Origin: Ananas comosus
Lineage: Eukaryota; Streptophyta; Magnoliopsida; Poales; Bromeliaceae
Direction of reading: 5' to 3'
DNA: 64,000 bases
Assembly (NCBI RefSeq): GCF_001540865.1
Contig: NC_033640.1
Location: 4,322,309 to 4,386,308, forward strand
In this document: piece after piece, positions 46,061-57,896 of the stretch
How the letters are laid out: the number at the start of each line of letters is the position of its first letter
Position numbering within the stretch: the stretch's first letter is position 1
Program-made: the position numbers and the translations under genes
The notes under the pieces: generated by a model
What the model saw: the letters and a program-made list of their open reading frames with translations, nothing else
Told to the model about the DNA's origin: nothing
Database searches by the model: none

Positions 46061-47332
46061 ATGGCACCGCGTAGGCGATCTTCTTCCAGATCGGCGCGGG
46101 AGGGGACAAGTGGTGTTCCCGAGCAAGTCGACGCGAGCGAAGGCGCAGAGCTTCGTGATCAGTTGGCCACACTCATTGGAGTGATGAGGCAACAAGCTGA
46201 TGTGGTGCAGAGGCAGCAGGAGGCTGCTATGCGCCAGGAAGAGCGAATGGAAAGACTCCAAGAAACGGTGGACCAGCTGGTGGGTGCACCAGCTGCGGCT
46301 CGTCGAGAACGGCCGGGAGTCGCGGCGGAGATGTTCCCGTCGGGGTCGGGCGATCCGACTCCTGTTAGTTCAGAGGTGGCGGCAGAAAGGGAGCGAGCTT
46401 TGGCTGCCCTCATGGCTTTCAAGAAATTTGATCCGCCTACCTTCGATGGTGAGGATCCAGATCCGTGGATCGTGGAGATGTGGATTGATGCCATGGAAAC
46501 GCTCTTCGAGGATCTGTACACGTTGGAGCGAGACAAGGTAAACCTAGTCGCGCATTATCTCAAACAGTCGACGAAGGTGTAGTGGAAAGGCGTCAAGCAT
46601 GATCGACCGCCTAGTCTCCCTCCTATGACGTGGGAAGAATTTCGGGGATTGGTGTTCTCTGCTTATTTCCCCGATAGCGAGAAGCGGAAGCTCAAGGAAA
46701 GGTTCCTTAAGCTGCGGCAAGGAAGTCGCACGGTCAGGCAATAGGAGCGGGAGTTTTTCCGTATCGTGCATTGTATCCCAAACGTGGTGCGAGATGACAA
46801 GGACAGGGCCGACTGCTTCGTGCGTGGACTTCAGCCAGATCTTTACCAGGCGGTGCTGGTACTCAAGTTGCAGATTTTTGCTGAAGTCCTGGATCGGGCC
46901 TTGTGGATAGAACAGGGCAACGCCTTTATGCGGGAAGAGCGAGAGGCATATTACAAGGAAAAGGGGAAAGGACGACCGACAGGTGGATCCAGTAGTCAGT
47001 CAAGTTCCCAACGGACTTTGACGAGTTCGCACTCGCGATCCCGAGCTCCGGGGACATACCGCATTCAGTCCTCGGCGAAATGTGCTATTTGTGGAGGCCC
47101 TCATTTCCCACGACAGTGTGAGCAACGTGAAGGCAAGTACTTCAAGTGTGGGCTGCCGGGTCATATGTGGGACGAGTGTCCGCGTGGTGACGGCCGGGCC
47201 TTGACACTGGCGACGGCCCATCCCTCTCTGGGACAACCTGCAGGTGTGCCACCTGCGGCATGGTCGGGAGAGCGGCCGTTGAGGACGATGCAACCAGAGG
47301 GTTCGCGACGAGCGCCAGGTGGGCATCGGTAA
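46061..47332 (+). pseudogene. gag of element C with two in-frame TAG codons
   Basis: Start MAPRRRSSSR at 46061; 423 codons to TAA at 47330-47332. N-terminal coiled coil (about 29-72), gag domain (about 110-300: FDGEDPDPWIVEMWI, TWEEFRGLVFSAYFP, FLKLRQGSRTV), then zinc-finger region. In-frame TAG at codons 174 (46580-46582) and 228 (46742-46744). The first knuckle is CAICGGPHFPRQC; the second begins YFKCGLPGHMWDEC, where the first cysteine has become tyrosine. After TAA the frame continues briefly as VADVIVAGM, which in relatives leads into the protease, then homology ends near 47385. Probably dead, though both premature stops are amber codons. Confidence 0.85.
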
Positions 47333-47385
47333 GCGACCCGAGTTGCAGAGCCTGCCGTTGCTGACGTCATCGTGGCAGGTATGAG

Positions 47386-48830
47386 TTAATTGAGCAAGCA
47401 TGTGCTTTTACTAATCTCAAGTTGGTGCATAGCATGCATTTGTTGTTGGTCGGTTGCTACTAATTATATATTGCATAGTAGGGACCGAATAGTCGGGTAA
47501 GTAGACGCCCGTACATGCTTGCATTGTGAGAAGTGGCACCTGCTGGTGCAAGTAGAAAGCCAAGTGGTGCTAGCTAATGGCTAGTGATGATTCTCCGGTA
47601 CGGAATGAGGCTCGTGGAGAACATGGTCTAGTAAGTGACTCTCGAAATAATGGGTTGAAAATTGTGAGAGTTGAGCCTTGATGTTGAGGATACTCGAAAG
47701 ACACGGGAGTTGAGAATGTATTCCGGTAGATCGAACAGTGAAGGTAGAATCACTGTTGAGAGAGTAACCGTATAGTTGCCGAATACGGGCACGTAGGCCT
47801 AGTAGTACCTCAAGTTGAGGTCGGCGAGTCCTGCTCGTGTAGTCGGTGTGCATAGGCAAGGTTGCCTGATGCTAGATTTCGTGGAACGCTTTAGAGGCGT
47901 AGAGCGCTCGAGTGTAGTTACTCGTGAAGTGCGGTTTTGATTCAGCCGGTTGAGTGAATTGGCAGTAGCACTTTAGCAGGGCTAAGTGTGAAGCGGGCCA
48001 TGGATCACTCGTAGGGCTGGTGGCTCGCACTAGGTACCTGGGGGCCGATAGAGTGTGTAGCTCTGTAGAGCATGTCGTTTAGGACGACGACGACGAGTGG
48101 TGCTTGAGGATGACCCGTGCCTGGACCGTTTGTGAACTGTGTAGCCTGGGCCCATTGGGCAGGCGCAGTCAGCTGTGAGAGACAGCGGCCCGATACCTAC
48201 TGGTAGGGCATAGTGTTGGTCAGGACGGTAGTCCGAGCTTGGACATAAGTACGTGGAATGCCACGCGATAGATCGTGAGATTGATGGCACACCAAGTGTG
48301 TAGTGACCCAACCCGAGGACTTGACGTGGTCTAGGATCTTGGTTGCACCTGGTTGGAGTGTGTGTGAATTCTCCAATGAGAATTTCGCCCAATGATGATT
48401 GGATCTACGATGCGGGCAAGAGACGCTATGCGTAGTTGTGACAGGTATAGGCGGTAGGCCTACGTAATGATTATGATCGTTGGTCCGCCTGTGAAAACCG
48501 ATGATCAGTGCGGCAAGCAACTCTGTTAGTGAGTTGGGCTTGGATTCACGAACGGAGGGTTCGTGTGATGTTGAACGTGGCTTGTGGTAGTAAAGGATAA
48601 AGAGAAAAGTAAAGTGTTCTCTAGGAGACACTTGAATAAGAAATAGCCACGTGAGGGTTGGTGTAAGGAAGTGAATTCTCGAAATGCGAGAGTTGGACTT
48701 CGCTCAAAATCGACAAATTGTCGAGTGGTTGTGCTTCGGAAATGCCGAAGAGGTCAAATACACCAAAGGTGCATTGCAACGGATCTGCGAGAGCAAGTGT
48801 GCAAAAATCTGCACTTGGCAGATTTGCTCT
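47386..48830 (+). other. Non-coding interior of element C replacing pol
   Basis: No protein family recognised; GT-rich, low-complexity-like prose of GTAG/GTGTAG words. Marks the deletion or replacement of pol. Confidence 0.6.
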
Positions 48831-48856
48831 CGGGGACCGATCCCTGTCAAGGAAGG

Positions 48857-49111
48857 ACCGGTCCCCCGTAGCTGGTTGGTGCGAGGTTGCGTGATGCAAC
48901 CGGTCCCTTGGCCAGAGGGACCGGTCCCCCGTATGCGAAACCGGCGAGAAGAGGAAATTGGCTAAGTCCTGCGAGAGCAAGCTCTCGGGGACCGGTCTCT
49001 AGTGGACAGACCGGTCTCCGGGGGACCGGTCCTCCAGGGACAGACCGGTTCCCGTAAGTGTGTTCAGGCTGAAGGCTCTCGGGGACCGGTCCCTGGCAGG
49101 GAGAGACCGGT
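48857..49111. repeat. ACCGGT palindrome array inside element C (9 copies)
   Basis: Exact cores at 48857, 48899, 48920, 48991, 49010, 49025, 49043, 49085 and 49106, GGGACCGGTCCC flavour. Unlike all others here it is in the internal region, about 100-350 bp before the 3' LTR. Confidence 0.92.
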
Positions 49112-49195
49112 CCCTCTACACATAAAATTTTCCAGGCAGGCTGGGTCATGTTGGAGGAGTTGGAATTGTTTGAGTTTCGAGGACGAAACTCTTAT

Positions 49196-49208
49196 AAGGA
49201 GGGGAGAA
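49196..49208 (+). other. Polypurine tract of element C
   Basis: AAGGAGGGGAGAA directly before the 3' LTR start TGTAACATACC. Confidence 0.9.
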
Positions 49209-52200
49209 TGTAACATACCGAATTTTAAATATAAAAGAGAAAAATAAATAAAAATAGTATGAGATACTATTTTATTGGATTTAGAGAAGTGAAATATCGG
49301 TTGGGAACGACCTGTGCTGAAATCGGAGCGAAAACAGAAGATTTAGAATTTTCTGTTGGAAACGGGACTGATAAATTAGCAGAAAATGCACAGTCTCAGA
49401 AAATTATAAAAAATTAGAGGATAAGTCAGAAATATTTTTATGAGGCTAGATTTGAAGTTTCATATTTTTCTGACGCCCGTAGAGAGAGAAATAGCATCCG
49501 AAAGCTATCTGATAAAGATTGCAGTTCGGTACAGTTTTCAGTGACCAAACGGGGTCGAAACTGAAATATTAAAATTTCTTTGGACTTATTAAGTAAAACC
49601 GAGCATGCCTGTCAAATTTGAGCTCAAACGGACATTCAGAAGGGCTCCGGCGAAAAATAAACTGCCCGAAGTGAATAGTGCGTAGTTGAGGGGCAAAATG
49701 GTAAAAAGGGTTTAAAACCCCTTTTCTTCTTCTCCTCCCAACCGTGGCTGCCCCAACCGCACACACCACACACGCATACACAAGAACACACACACGCATG
49801 GAAAGGAAAGGAGAGAAATCCCTTTCTCTCTCTAAATCTCTCCCAAAATGGATGGATTTGGTGGAGATTGAAGCTTGGAGGTGGATCGCCTTCGTCTTCT
49901 TCATCTTCTCCATGGTTTGGAGCTCATTTTGAGGTGAGCTTCTTGAGCCCTTTAATGGTAGATCTTTAATGCTTGGTTTAAATACCTTATAAATGGATTT
50001 AGAGGAGTCCTAGCATGCTATCTAGATGATTAATGCTTGAATCATGGATCAATTTAGTGATTTCTTGCATAGTTGTAACCTAGGGCTCCAAAATGCAAAC
50101 TTTCAAAATATGAGGGTTTGATCTCATTTGACCCTTCGTAAACCTAATTGCTAGGTAACGAAACGCGTTGGCGAAGACGGTTCGGCAATCCGACGAGCCG
50201 TTACAAAGTTATTAAAGAAATGGACGTTTAGGCTTCGGGTCCGCCGGGAGGGCCGAGGCGACGTCGTAAAATCATGGAAATGGATTTGAGGCATCGTGGC
50301 ACATAACCGAAGACCTATAATTTTCGGGGCTGCGAAGCGGAGCACGGTTGAGGCGCAGTTGCAGTATCGGGCCGTGCCGGATACGGGTGCCGCGGGAGGC
50401 CGATTGCAAGTGTCGACAAGCAATCGGAACGCGAATTAAGGTGGGTTGTGTTTACCGAAGCGACTAGGTCGCCTTTATGTCTAAGAAACTAAGAATCCAT
50501 GTTGATGCATATAAATGTAAATGAAGCATGTAAATGATGCATGTAGCTAAATAATGCATGTTGATAGTATGATGTAAATGCTAAATAGAATGCATTATGA
50601 GCAAGTTACATAATGCTAAATAATGTAATGTAGAAATGCTAGAATGCATTATGAGCAAGTTACATAATGCTAAATAATGTAATGTAGAAATGCTAGAATG
50701 CATAATGAGCAAGTTATATGATGCATGTTTATAGTATGATGTAAATGCTAAGTAGATGCATATAAATGATATATGAGATTATAAACGCATGATTAGCATT
50801 ATGAGATCATAGATGCATGCTTAGCATTGTGAGATTATATATGCATATGAACTTGGTTGATAACTCTAGCTTGATTAGAGAGATAACATTGGAAAATGAG
50901 AATTGATAACTCTAGAATGAGTAGAATGCTTAATTGGACAATTAGTATGTGAATTAGATCGAGTGGCATCTAACTTAGTGTTAAGGAACATAGGTCGTGA
51001 GTAGACCTAGAATCAAATAGATCGAGTGGCATCTAACCTAGTGTTAATAAACATAGGTCGTGAAATGAAAAGTACTTAACCTAGAGTCAAGTGAACCTAG
51101 GTTGGAAAGAATAATGATCCTAGTGTAATAAACCTAGGTTAAGAATGTGAAAGCAATAAACCTAATGGGTGAACTTAGGTTGAGTAAAGGCTTAGACCTA
51201 GAGAGGTCAGTTCCATAGGGTTAAGACCAACCCCTATGTGATGTGAAATGGATTCCGGAATCCCAAGGCTAAAAGGATACACCCAAAGTGGTGTCGGGTG
51301 TGTGCGACGATTTCGCCGCCCAAGGGCTAAAGAACCATTGTCGTGGCGTGTGCGACGATTTCGCCGCCGGATGGTTAGCCAGTTTGTGGATCCTACCGCC
51401 TGTTGACTGAACCACTGTCGTGGCGTTTGTGCGACGATTTCGCCGCCGGGTGGCTAAGTCATGGACCTAGGCCGTTGTTGGGTGAGGTGCGATTCGTTCG
51501 CCGCCAGACGGCTAGGACAGGAGTACGGTGAGCTGTTGCCAGCTGAGGTGCATGTGAGAGTTCCTTCACCTCGAGCTAGACAGTGCGCGGACTATCCGCG
51601 ATTGATTGACTGAAGACCGAGTCGGGTGGCATAGAGAACTAAGGTAAGAGAAACCTTAGGAAAGAATGGCCAGTAGAAAAGTGCGACAAAGTGTTAAGAA
51701 TAAAGAATAAGTAAAGAATAAAGATCGGCTAAGGAATAAGAATAGCTGATTAGTAAAGAAAGGTTACAAGTAAAGAATAGCTAAGAGCTAAAAGTAAACA
51801 TTAAATGACAAGAGTAAAGAATGATTAAGAATATAAGTAGCGTTAAAGTAACCTACTTGCATGATTACAGGTATTGCATATTGCATTTCGTGAGGCATGA
51901 CATGTATTTCAATTGAATATATATATCTGTTGTATATTGTTGAACTAACATGTTGCAGTGCCTCGTTAGACCTGTTGGTTGAGCTGGTTCTCTTGGGTGG
52001 CTAAACCCACTGAGGACTATGGACAATAGTCTCACCCCCGTGTTGCTGTTTTGGGGGTACAGGTACACACGTGTGCGGCGCGGCGGCGCAAGGCGAGGGC
52101 GTAGTTCTGCAGATAGCGCCCTACCCCAGAGACCAGAGCTAGCAGTACCCCATCTATATAGCTTAGGGGTAAAGGAAATGAAAAGAATACAATGTATCAA

Positions 52201-52510
52201 ACTTGTAGTAAGTAAATGTTGTAATAACTTAGATTGCATTTGGATGAAAAAGAATGGAAACTGTGATGTAAAAACTATGAAAGTGAATGAATGTAATAAC
52301 TTAGGATGTGTTTATGTTGTATGATACCTTCCACTTGCAATCTTGATTGATATCTGTTCCTGGTTGGAACCTTCGTGAATTGTATTGATTGCGATGCTTT
52401 GAATGTACAGGGGAGACTCTGTCCGTAGTACAAGGGAAACCTTGTCCATTCGGCGATGTCGGCGGCGCCGGGACCTTGGCCAAATAGGCGGGTGGTCGCG
52501 GGCTGTGACA
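49209..52510 (+). mobile_element. 3' LTR of element C
   Basis: 3302 bp. The part from about 49855 on differs from the 5' LTR by only about 26 substitutions and one small indel; the first ~620 bp differ much more (see findings). Confidence 0.92.
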
Positions 52511-53811
52511 ATCAATCCTACAGTTGAGGATTCCAAGTTCAATCCATTCCTTAACTTTAAGGAAGACTATGCTCAATTGACCCTTAGTACTAAGGTTGAA
52601 TGTCATAATATCTCAATCGTTCTTGTTCTTGCATTCTTTACTACCACTAATGTCATATACACTATCAAGTTCTTGAACTCATGCCACACTTGTTCTCTAA
52701 ATGCTAGATTTTTGTCCTCATGCCAAATGCCACACTTGTTTACTAAGGATTCTAGACTCGTCGATGTCATTTGCTAGATCTATGTCAAAGTGTCACTTTT
52801 CGTTTACTAACCCTTCTAGGTTCTTGTCACAATCATGCATACATAGGGATCATCATTCTCACACCCTTACAAATATTTAACATGCATTTGAATTTACATT
52901 AAACTATAACAAAACTCACAATTGACCCTATTATGCAAGATGCTCAAAAATGCACATATACTCAAAATATAACAATTAGACATAGAAAGACTTCCGATGT
53001 CCTTGGAATGCACCACCTACCTTAGATGGTTACAAGGATACTTCGGTGAATTTCTTGGAATTTTTTTGAAACCCTAATCCGCGTGCTGCGGCTATCTGTA
53101 CGGAAAACGATGTTTTTGTCAATAACTTTGCATACACTCGTCGGATTGTCGAACCGAGCGTTCCAACGCGTTTAAAATACCCTCAATTAGGTTTCTACAT
53201 GATCAAAATATATCAAAACCTAACTTGGGCAAAACCCCTCTTTGGGATGCCCTAACATGCAATTTTTGTATTTTTCCTAGATTGATCTCATTACTAAGAA
53301 AAAGAAAGCTTAGAATCACTTGGGAAGCTTTCTAACAAGGTTTCTAAACTTTTAGAACCATCCCTAGAGCATCTACTTTGAGCCCTAGTGATCCACCATG
53401 AGAGGGGTCCAAGAAATCCATGTTTTTCATGGAGTCATGGTTCTTAGAGGATTTCCTCACTTGTAGAGAGATCAAGACCCAAAAATCTAAGGTCTAAACC
53501 CAAACCCTAAACCCATTTTTGCATAAGGACTCACTTTTGCCCAAGCTCCATCAAAGCCTACTTGTTGGAGAGCTTCTAGGAACACCAAAGCCACCAAAAT
53601 CCATTTCTCCAAGCTCTTCTCCACCTTCTCCAAGCTCTAGGGCTTGCTTTCTAGAGAGAGAAAGAGAGGAAAATGAGAGAGGGGGATGTGTGTGGCTGTG
53701 GGAGGGAGAGAGAGAGGTGTTGGGGAGTTAACATGTTGCTACAATTGCAACTAGGCCCTCCATTTCTTTTTATTTGCGTCAGACCTCACTGGGCTGTCTG
53801 GGGCCTCTTGT

Positions 53812-54085
53812 ACCGGTACAAGGATTCTTGTACGGGTACAAGGCCAAACAGTGAGCCAAACCCGAGAGCTGCCTCTTGGGTTCGCAGGGTCTGTACCGGT
53901 ACAAGGGGTCTTGTACCGGTACAAGGCCTGGACTGCACCAACCCGAGAGCTGCCTCTCGGGTTCGCAGGGTCTGTACCGGTACAAGGGGTCTTGTACCGG
54001 TACAAGGCCTGGACTGCACCAATCCGAGAGCTACTCAGCTCGGATTGCGCTGGTTGTACCGGTACAACTATCACCTTGTACCGGT
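53812..54085. repeat. ACCGGT palindrome array in LTR B with 81-bp tandem unit
   Basis: Exact cores at 53812, 53895, 53915, 53976, 53996, 54058 and 54080. The paired cores at 53895/53915 recur exactly 81 bp later at 53976/53996 together with the intervening CCCGAGAGCTGCCTC block. TACGGGTAC near 53831 is a decayed copy. Confidence 0.9.
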
Positions 54086-55229
54086 ACAACAGCTCCAGAA
54101 TGTTGTTTTAGGCTTCGATTCGACTCTACCTCGCGTCGGTCGATGCTAAAACCATTCTAAGTCTTCCCAAACTCATTTTTAGCCCTTCCAACATTATTGG
54201 AATGCAAGAGGAACTTGTCTATCGTTTTCTTTCGATGCTTTAACCAATTTGGTCAAAGTTCAATTATCGTTTTCGGGTTTCGATATGTTACATGCAGCTT
54301 GCCTCCTTCGGACCTGTCGATCGAGCTTTTCCCTTGAGCGGCCGTACCCACTGGGAACTATGGAGTTAGTTCTCACCCCACGTTGCTTTTGGGGTGTTAC
54401 AGGTTCACACGTGAGCGGCGCGGCCACGCGAGGCGAGGGCGTAGCTCCGTAGATAGAGCCCTACCACCGTGACCAGAGATAGCAGTACCCAAGTCAGCCA
54501 AGCTAGGGGTTGTAGAAAATGAAAGCAAAATGATCAAACTTGTAATAATCTTGTGATGATTGATTGTATTCGGAAGTTTAAATGTATTTGAAAGGAAAAG
54601 AAATGTAAATAATATCAAGTGAATGAATGTAATAACTTAGGATGTGTTTATGTTGTTTGATACCTTCCTTATGCAATCGTTGTATGTTGAATACTGTTCT
54701 TGGTTGGAACCTGTTGTAATTGTATTGATTGCGACGCCTAGGACGTACAGGAAAAACTCTGTCCGTTCGGCGGTCTGTCGGCGTGCCGAACCTGACCAAA
54801 TAGGCGGGGCTCGGGGCGTGACAACACTGGACCTTTGTAAATTGTGAGGTTCGAGTGTTTGATTTGTATTCTGAGCTTTTCCACATTTTTTGGAAGGTCG
54901 TAGATAGTGTTTCGACCTATGGCTCGCATCTCGAGAATCGAGATTTTAAACTTAGCGCTAAGGTCTCCAAAGAGAAGGACTTAGGCTGCTCTCGGGTTGG
55001 TTTCTGCAGAGTGTGGTACCGGTACAGCATTGAGCTTGTACCTGAATGAGGGGTGGTACCGGTACAACATCGGGTTTGTACCGGTATCAGGCATCGTTTT
55101 CTGCCAACCCGAGGCTCGGGTTTGCGTGCACAGTGTTTGATACCGGTACTCTTGCCCGATGGTACCAGTACGCAGTGCAGTCCGCAAACTGCTTGTTTTG
55201 GGAGGGTGTTTTTACAATTATAGCATCTC

Positions 55230-55236
55230 TATATAA
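55230..55236 (+). promoter_or_regulatory. LTR F TATA box
   Basis: TATATAA after ACAATTATAGCATC and about 70 bp past the last palindrome. Confidence 0.55.
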
Positions 55237-57499
55237 CACCCCACGCCCCTTAGGTGTTTCCCTGAGCTTGGAAACACAGGAGGAAGGGAGGAAAGCCCTC
55301 CACTTCCACCCTTTGGTTTTTTTTGATTTATGTTGGAATTTTTCAGATTTAATCCTCTCTTTTTGTCCCTTTTTGCTTGTTGGTAGTATTTCCACCATGG
55401 TTGAAGGCTTGGAGCTTGGAGAAAAGCTTGTTGGAGGAGAGATCTTCAACCCTAGTTGATTTCAAGCCTTATTTGGAGCTTCTCTTGAGGTTAGTAATAT
55501 ATTTCTTGCTTTAGATTCATGTTTTAATTGATTTCTTGAGATGAAACCCTAGAATGTGAAACCTAGGGTTTATTTTGGGGGTTTTTAATTTGTAGCTCTT
55601 GGGGCTCAATTGATAGGTGTAGAACATCTCGTTGGGATAGATTTGAAGGGCTCTAGCATCCATTTGAAATTTGAGAGGGATTTTCTAAACATTAGGTGAG
55701 TTTTGCCTTATTGTTGGATTTGTTAAAGATGAACACTTTGGGTGTTCGGTTATTTTGTTTAACCCTCTTAGAATTCTCTTTAGGGAGCTAAGAGACTTAT
55801 GGACAACTTCTTTTGTGTAAACGAAAGGGTTGCAAGAAGCCTCGGTGAGTTTGACCTCACCAAAATGAGAAAATCTCACCTATGTCTTTTTAAATATTAT
55901 AAAATAGAAAATCATGCATATTCATGCTAGATAAGGCATAAATGAATTTTAGAATGCTTGAAATACACATATTATATACAATGCAAATTTGTACCTCTAT
56001 GTAGTAGAGAGTTATATATGTCGGAATCTTGCATATAAATAGCATTCTTATATGTGGCTTGGGATCATGTTTCATGTAGTGAAAATGACAAGTATAATAT
56101 GCCCTTGGACATAGATCTTATATTGGACATAGGAGAAAACATAATGCCATAAAGAGGCATTAGACTATAGTGATGTGTGAATTAGTAAGCTAATGTCATA
56201 AAGTGGCATTAGGCTTAGAATGTACTTGGACATAGTAAGCTAATGTCATAAAGTGACATTGGGCTTAAAATGTGATTGGACTTAGTATGTTAATGTCATA
56301 AAGTGACATTGAACTTAATATATAGTTAAACCTTACCTTGGAACATTAAACTAGACCGTTGGGGTTGCTAATGATTATTACCATGTTAGAGACATGATGA
56401 CCGGGTTCTTGAGATGACGACTATGCTTGCTTACTATTTGTGCTCATTCGCACATACTTGTGAGGGTCGCTCCCTACAAGCCGGCACTCCGGAGTTAGCC
56501 TACACGACATATACTCGCTTGTGCGGTATTGAGAAGCCTACGGGGCCGGGTAGGATAGACTCATTCCTAGAGTGGGAATATTGAGCTACCACTGGCATTT
56601 AGGCGGCACAAGCCGGACTACACTTGTATAGGTCCTAAAATGAGATTGGATAATGACATTAAACCATAATATGACAATCACTACTAGATAGTTGTAGTAG
56701 TTGAATTTCTTGAACATGCTTGTGGCATAGTATTAAACACTTGGTTGATATACTTGGACATATAGTATACTTGATAGGGTTGCTTGTTGCATTATAGTAT
56801 ACTTGTATGACATGTTTAAAGCACACTAGTATATATTCTAATGATATACTCATCCATGTTAGGCTAGCTAATGCAATTGTGGAACTTCATGTTATGTAAT
56901 GGCATAGTAGCTAACAAATTTAATTCATGTTTTATTATTCATACTATCGCTTCCAATTAAGTGTTAGAATTATCTACTTTGCTTTTGGGCCTAGTGGTGC
57001 ATTTGCTAAGGTCAGTAATTGTCTACTGGGAACTATTAATTATAGTTCTCACGCCCCCTGTTTGTTATTTTCTTTCAGAGCCTTCCACCTCGAGAGAGGC
57101 TCGGGATCACGGGAAAGGGATCGCCTCGAGCTAGTTAGCGAGAGATTGTGCGATAGGTGGTCCACCTCTCTTTTTATTTCATTTTGGAGAGGTTGAGAGA
57201 TCTATACCATTTTGTAGAGACCACCATTTTGGATATTATAGCACTTGTATTTGAGACTTTTGATGGATTACTCTATGTCTTATCTTACTGGGTTTCCACC
57301 CTTCATGAGCTTTGTAGTGAAGAATATTGATTAAAAATGTGGATTTGCAAGCTAGCTAAATACTAATTGGTCATAGTCACAATTCTCCAAATGTTGGTGG
57401 ATTTGATTAGTTGAATAAGAAGTTAATTAAAAATAAAAAAAAACTAATTGGTAGAAGCTCTTTACGACAACATCATTCCTTTTCCATTCATTGTTTCAG

Positions 57500-57640
57500 G
57501 AGGGTATATTTAGGGTTGTAGCCGCAATACTTCATATAGGAAATATCGACTTTTCAAAGGGGACATATATAAATAGATTCATCTGTAATAAAGGATGAGA
57601 AAGCAAGGTTCCATTTGAACACAGCAGCAGAACTTCTAAT
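57500..57640 (+). pseudogene. Myosin XI motor-domain exon, captured copy (exon 1 of 2)
   Basis: Bounded by TTTCAG and GTATGT. Translation gives EGIFRVVAAILHIGNIDFSK, the well-known stretch of plant class XI myosin heads, then after one extra base IDSSVIKDEKARFHLNTAAE and LLM. The single-base insertion near 57565-57575 breaks the frame. It lies inside the CACTA transposon, opposite in strand to the transposase, so it is most simply a captured gene fragment. Confidence 0.85.
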
Positions 57641-57749
57641 GTATGTCGATTTCATTCCAGCACCATAGGCCATTTTTTTTCTATAATTTCCGAAAGCTAG
57701 ATGTTTGTAGTTTATTATTCATGTAATTCATCAGCTAATGTTTTTGCAG

Positions 57750-57896
57750 GTGTGATAGCGAGAAACTAGAGAAAGCACTGATAACACGTGTGATAGTAAC
57801 ACCAGAAGGAGTTATTACTAGAACGCTTGACCCTGCTTCTGCAATTGTTAGCAGGTATGGATTAGCAAAAACAATATACTCCCGGTTGTTTGATTG
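57750..57896 (+). pseudogene. Myosin XI motor-domain exon, captured copy (exon 2 of 2)
   Basis: Bounded by TTTTGCAG and GTAATG. Frame continues exactly from the previous exon (M|CDSEKLEKALITRV), with VTPEGVITRTLDPASAIVSR and GLAKTIYSRLFDW, ending at the intron position seen in plant myosin XI genes. The 109-bp intron is kept, so capture was from DNA, not mRNA. No other myosin exon is seen. Confidence 0.88.

Larger units (their letters stand above)
42410..52510 (+). mobile_element. Complete non-autonomous LTR retrotransposon C (TR-GAG type), TSD ATCAA
   Basis: 5' LTR 42410-45697, PBS 45702-45713, degraded gag 46061-47332, non-coding 47333-49195 with a palindrome array, polypurine tract 49196-49208, 3' LTR 49209-52510. 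ATCAA flanks both ends (42405-42409, 52511-52515). There is no protease, RT, RNase H or integrase: homology to gag-pol stops just before the protease DTG motif. This gag-only layout matches the TR-GAG class, which must borrow pol from relatives. Confidence 0.93.
41511..54292 (-). mobile_element. Solo LTR B (reverse, J-like family), TSD TGCAG, split by C
   Basis: Left end TGTCACGCCCCGAGCC, right end ...CGATATGTTACA; TGCAG on both sides (41506-41510, 54293-54297). Own length is 2676 bp (41511-42409 plus 52516-54292). Its leader (53600-53700) resembles LTR J. It holds seven palindromes (53812-54085) arranged partly as an 81-bp tandem repeat. Confidence 0.92.
38933..54823 (+). mobile_element. Solo LTR A (extended-end K family), TSD ACACT, split by B
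   Basis: Starts TGTAAGGTACCGGAC, ends CTCGGGGCGTGACA; ACACT on both sides (38928-38932, 54824-54828). Own length is 3104 bp after removing B and its TSD. The hairpin GAACTA/TAGTTC lies at 54355-54372. A 23-bp GGGATAGCCTAT...GGTCCCG unit repeats about four times at 40957-41090. Confidence 0.92.
38921..57300 (+). mobile_element. LTR F, split by the A/B/C nest, 3' end lost
   Basis: TGTTAACACACT at 38921-38932 joins GGACCTTTGTAAATTG at 54829 once insertion A is removed, giving the usual GTAA-CACTGG start. It has about four palindromes (from 55019), a TATA box (55230-55236), a hairpin (57030-57048) and a TTTCAG site. Similarity ends near 57260-57300, about 170 bp before the expected end, so no TSD can be tested. 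Confidence 0.75.

Noticed and set aside
57311..57319. TTTGTAGTG as a further CACTA end
   Set aside because: No subterminal repeats and no TSD partner; chance match.
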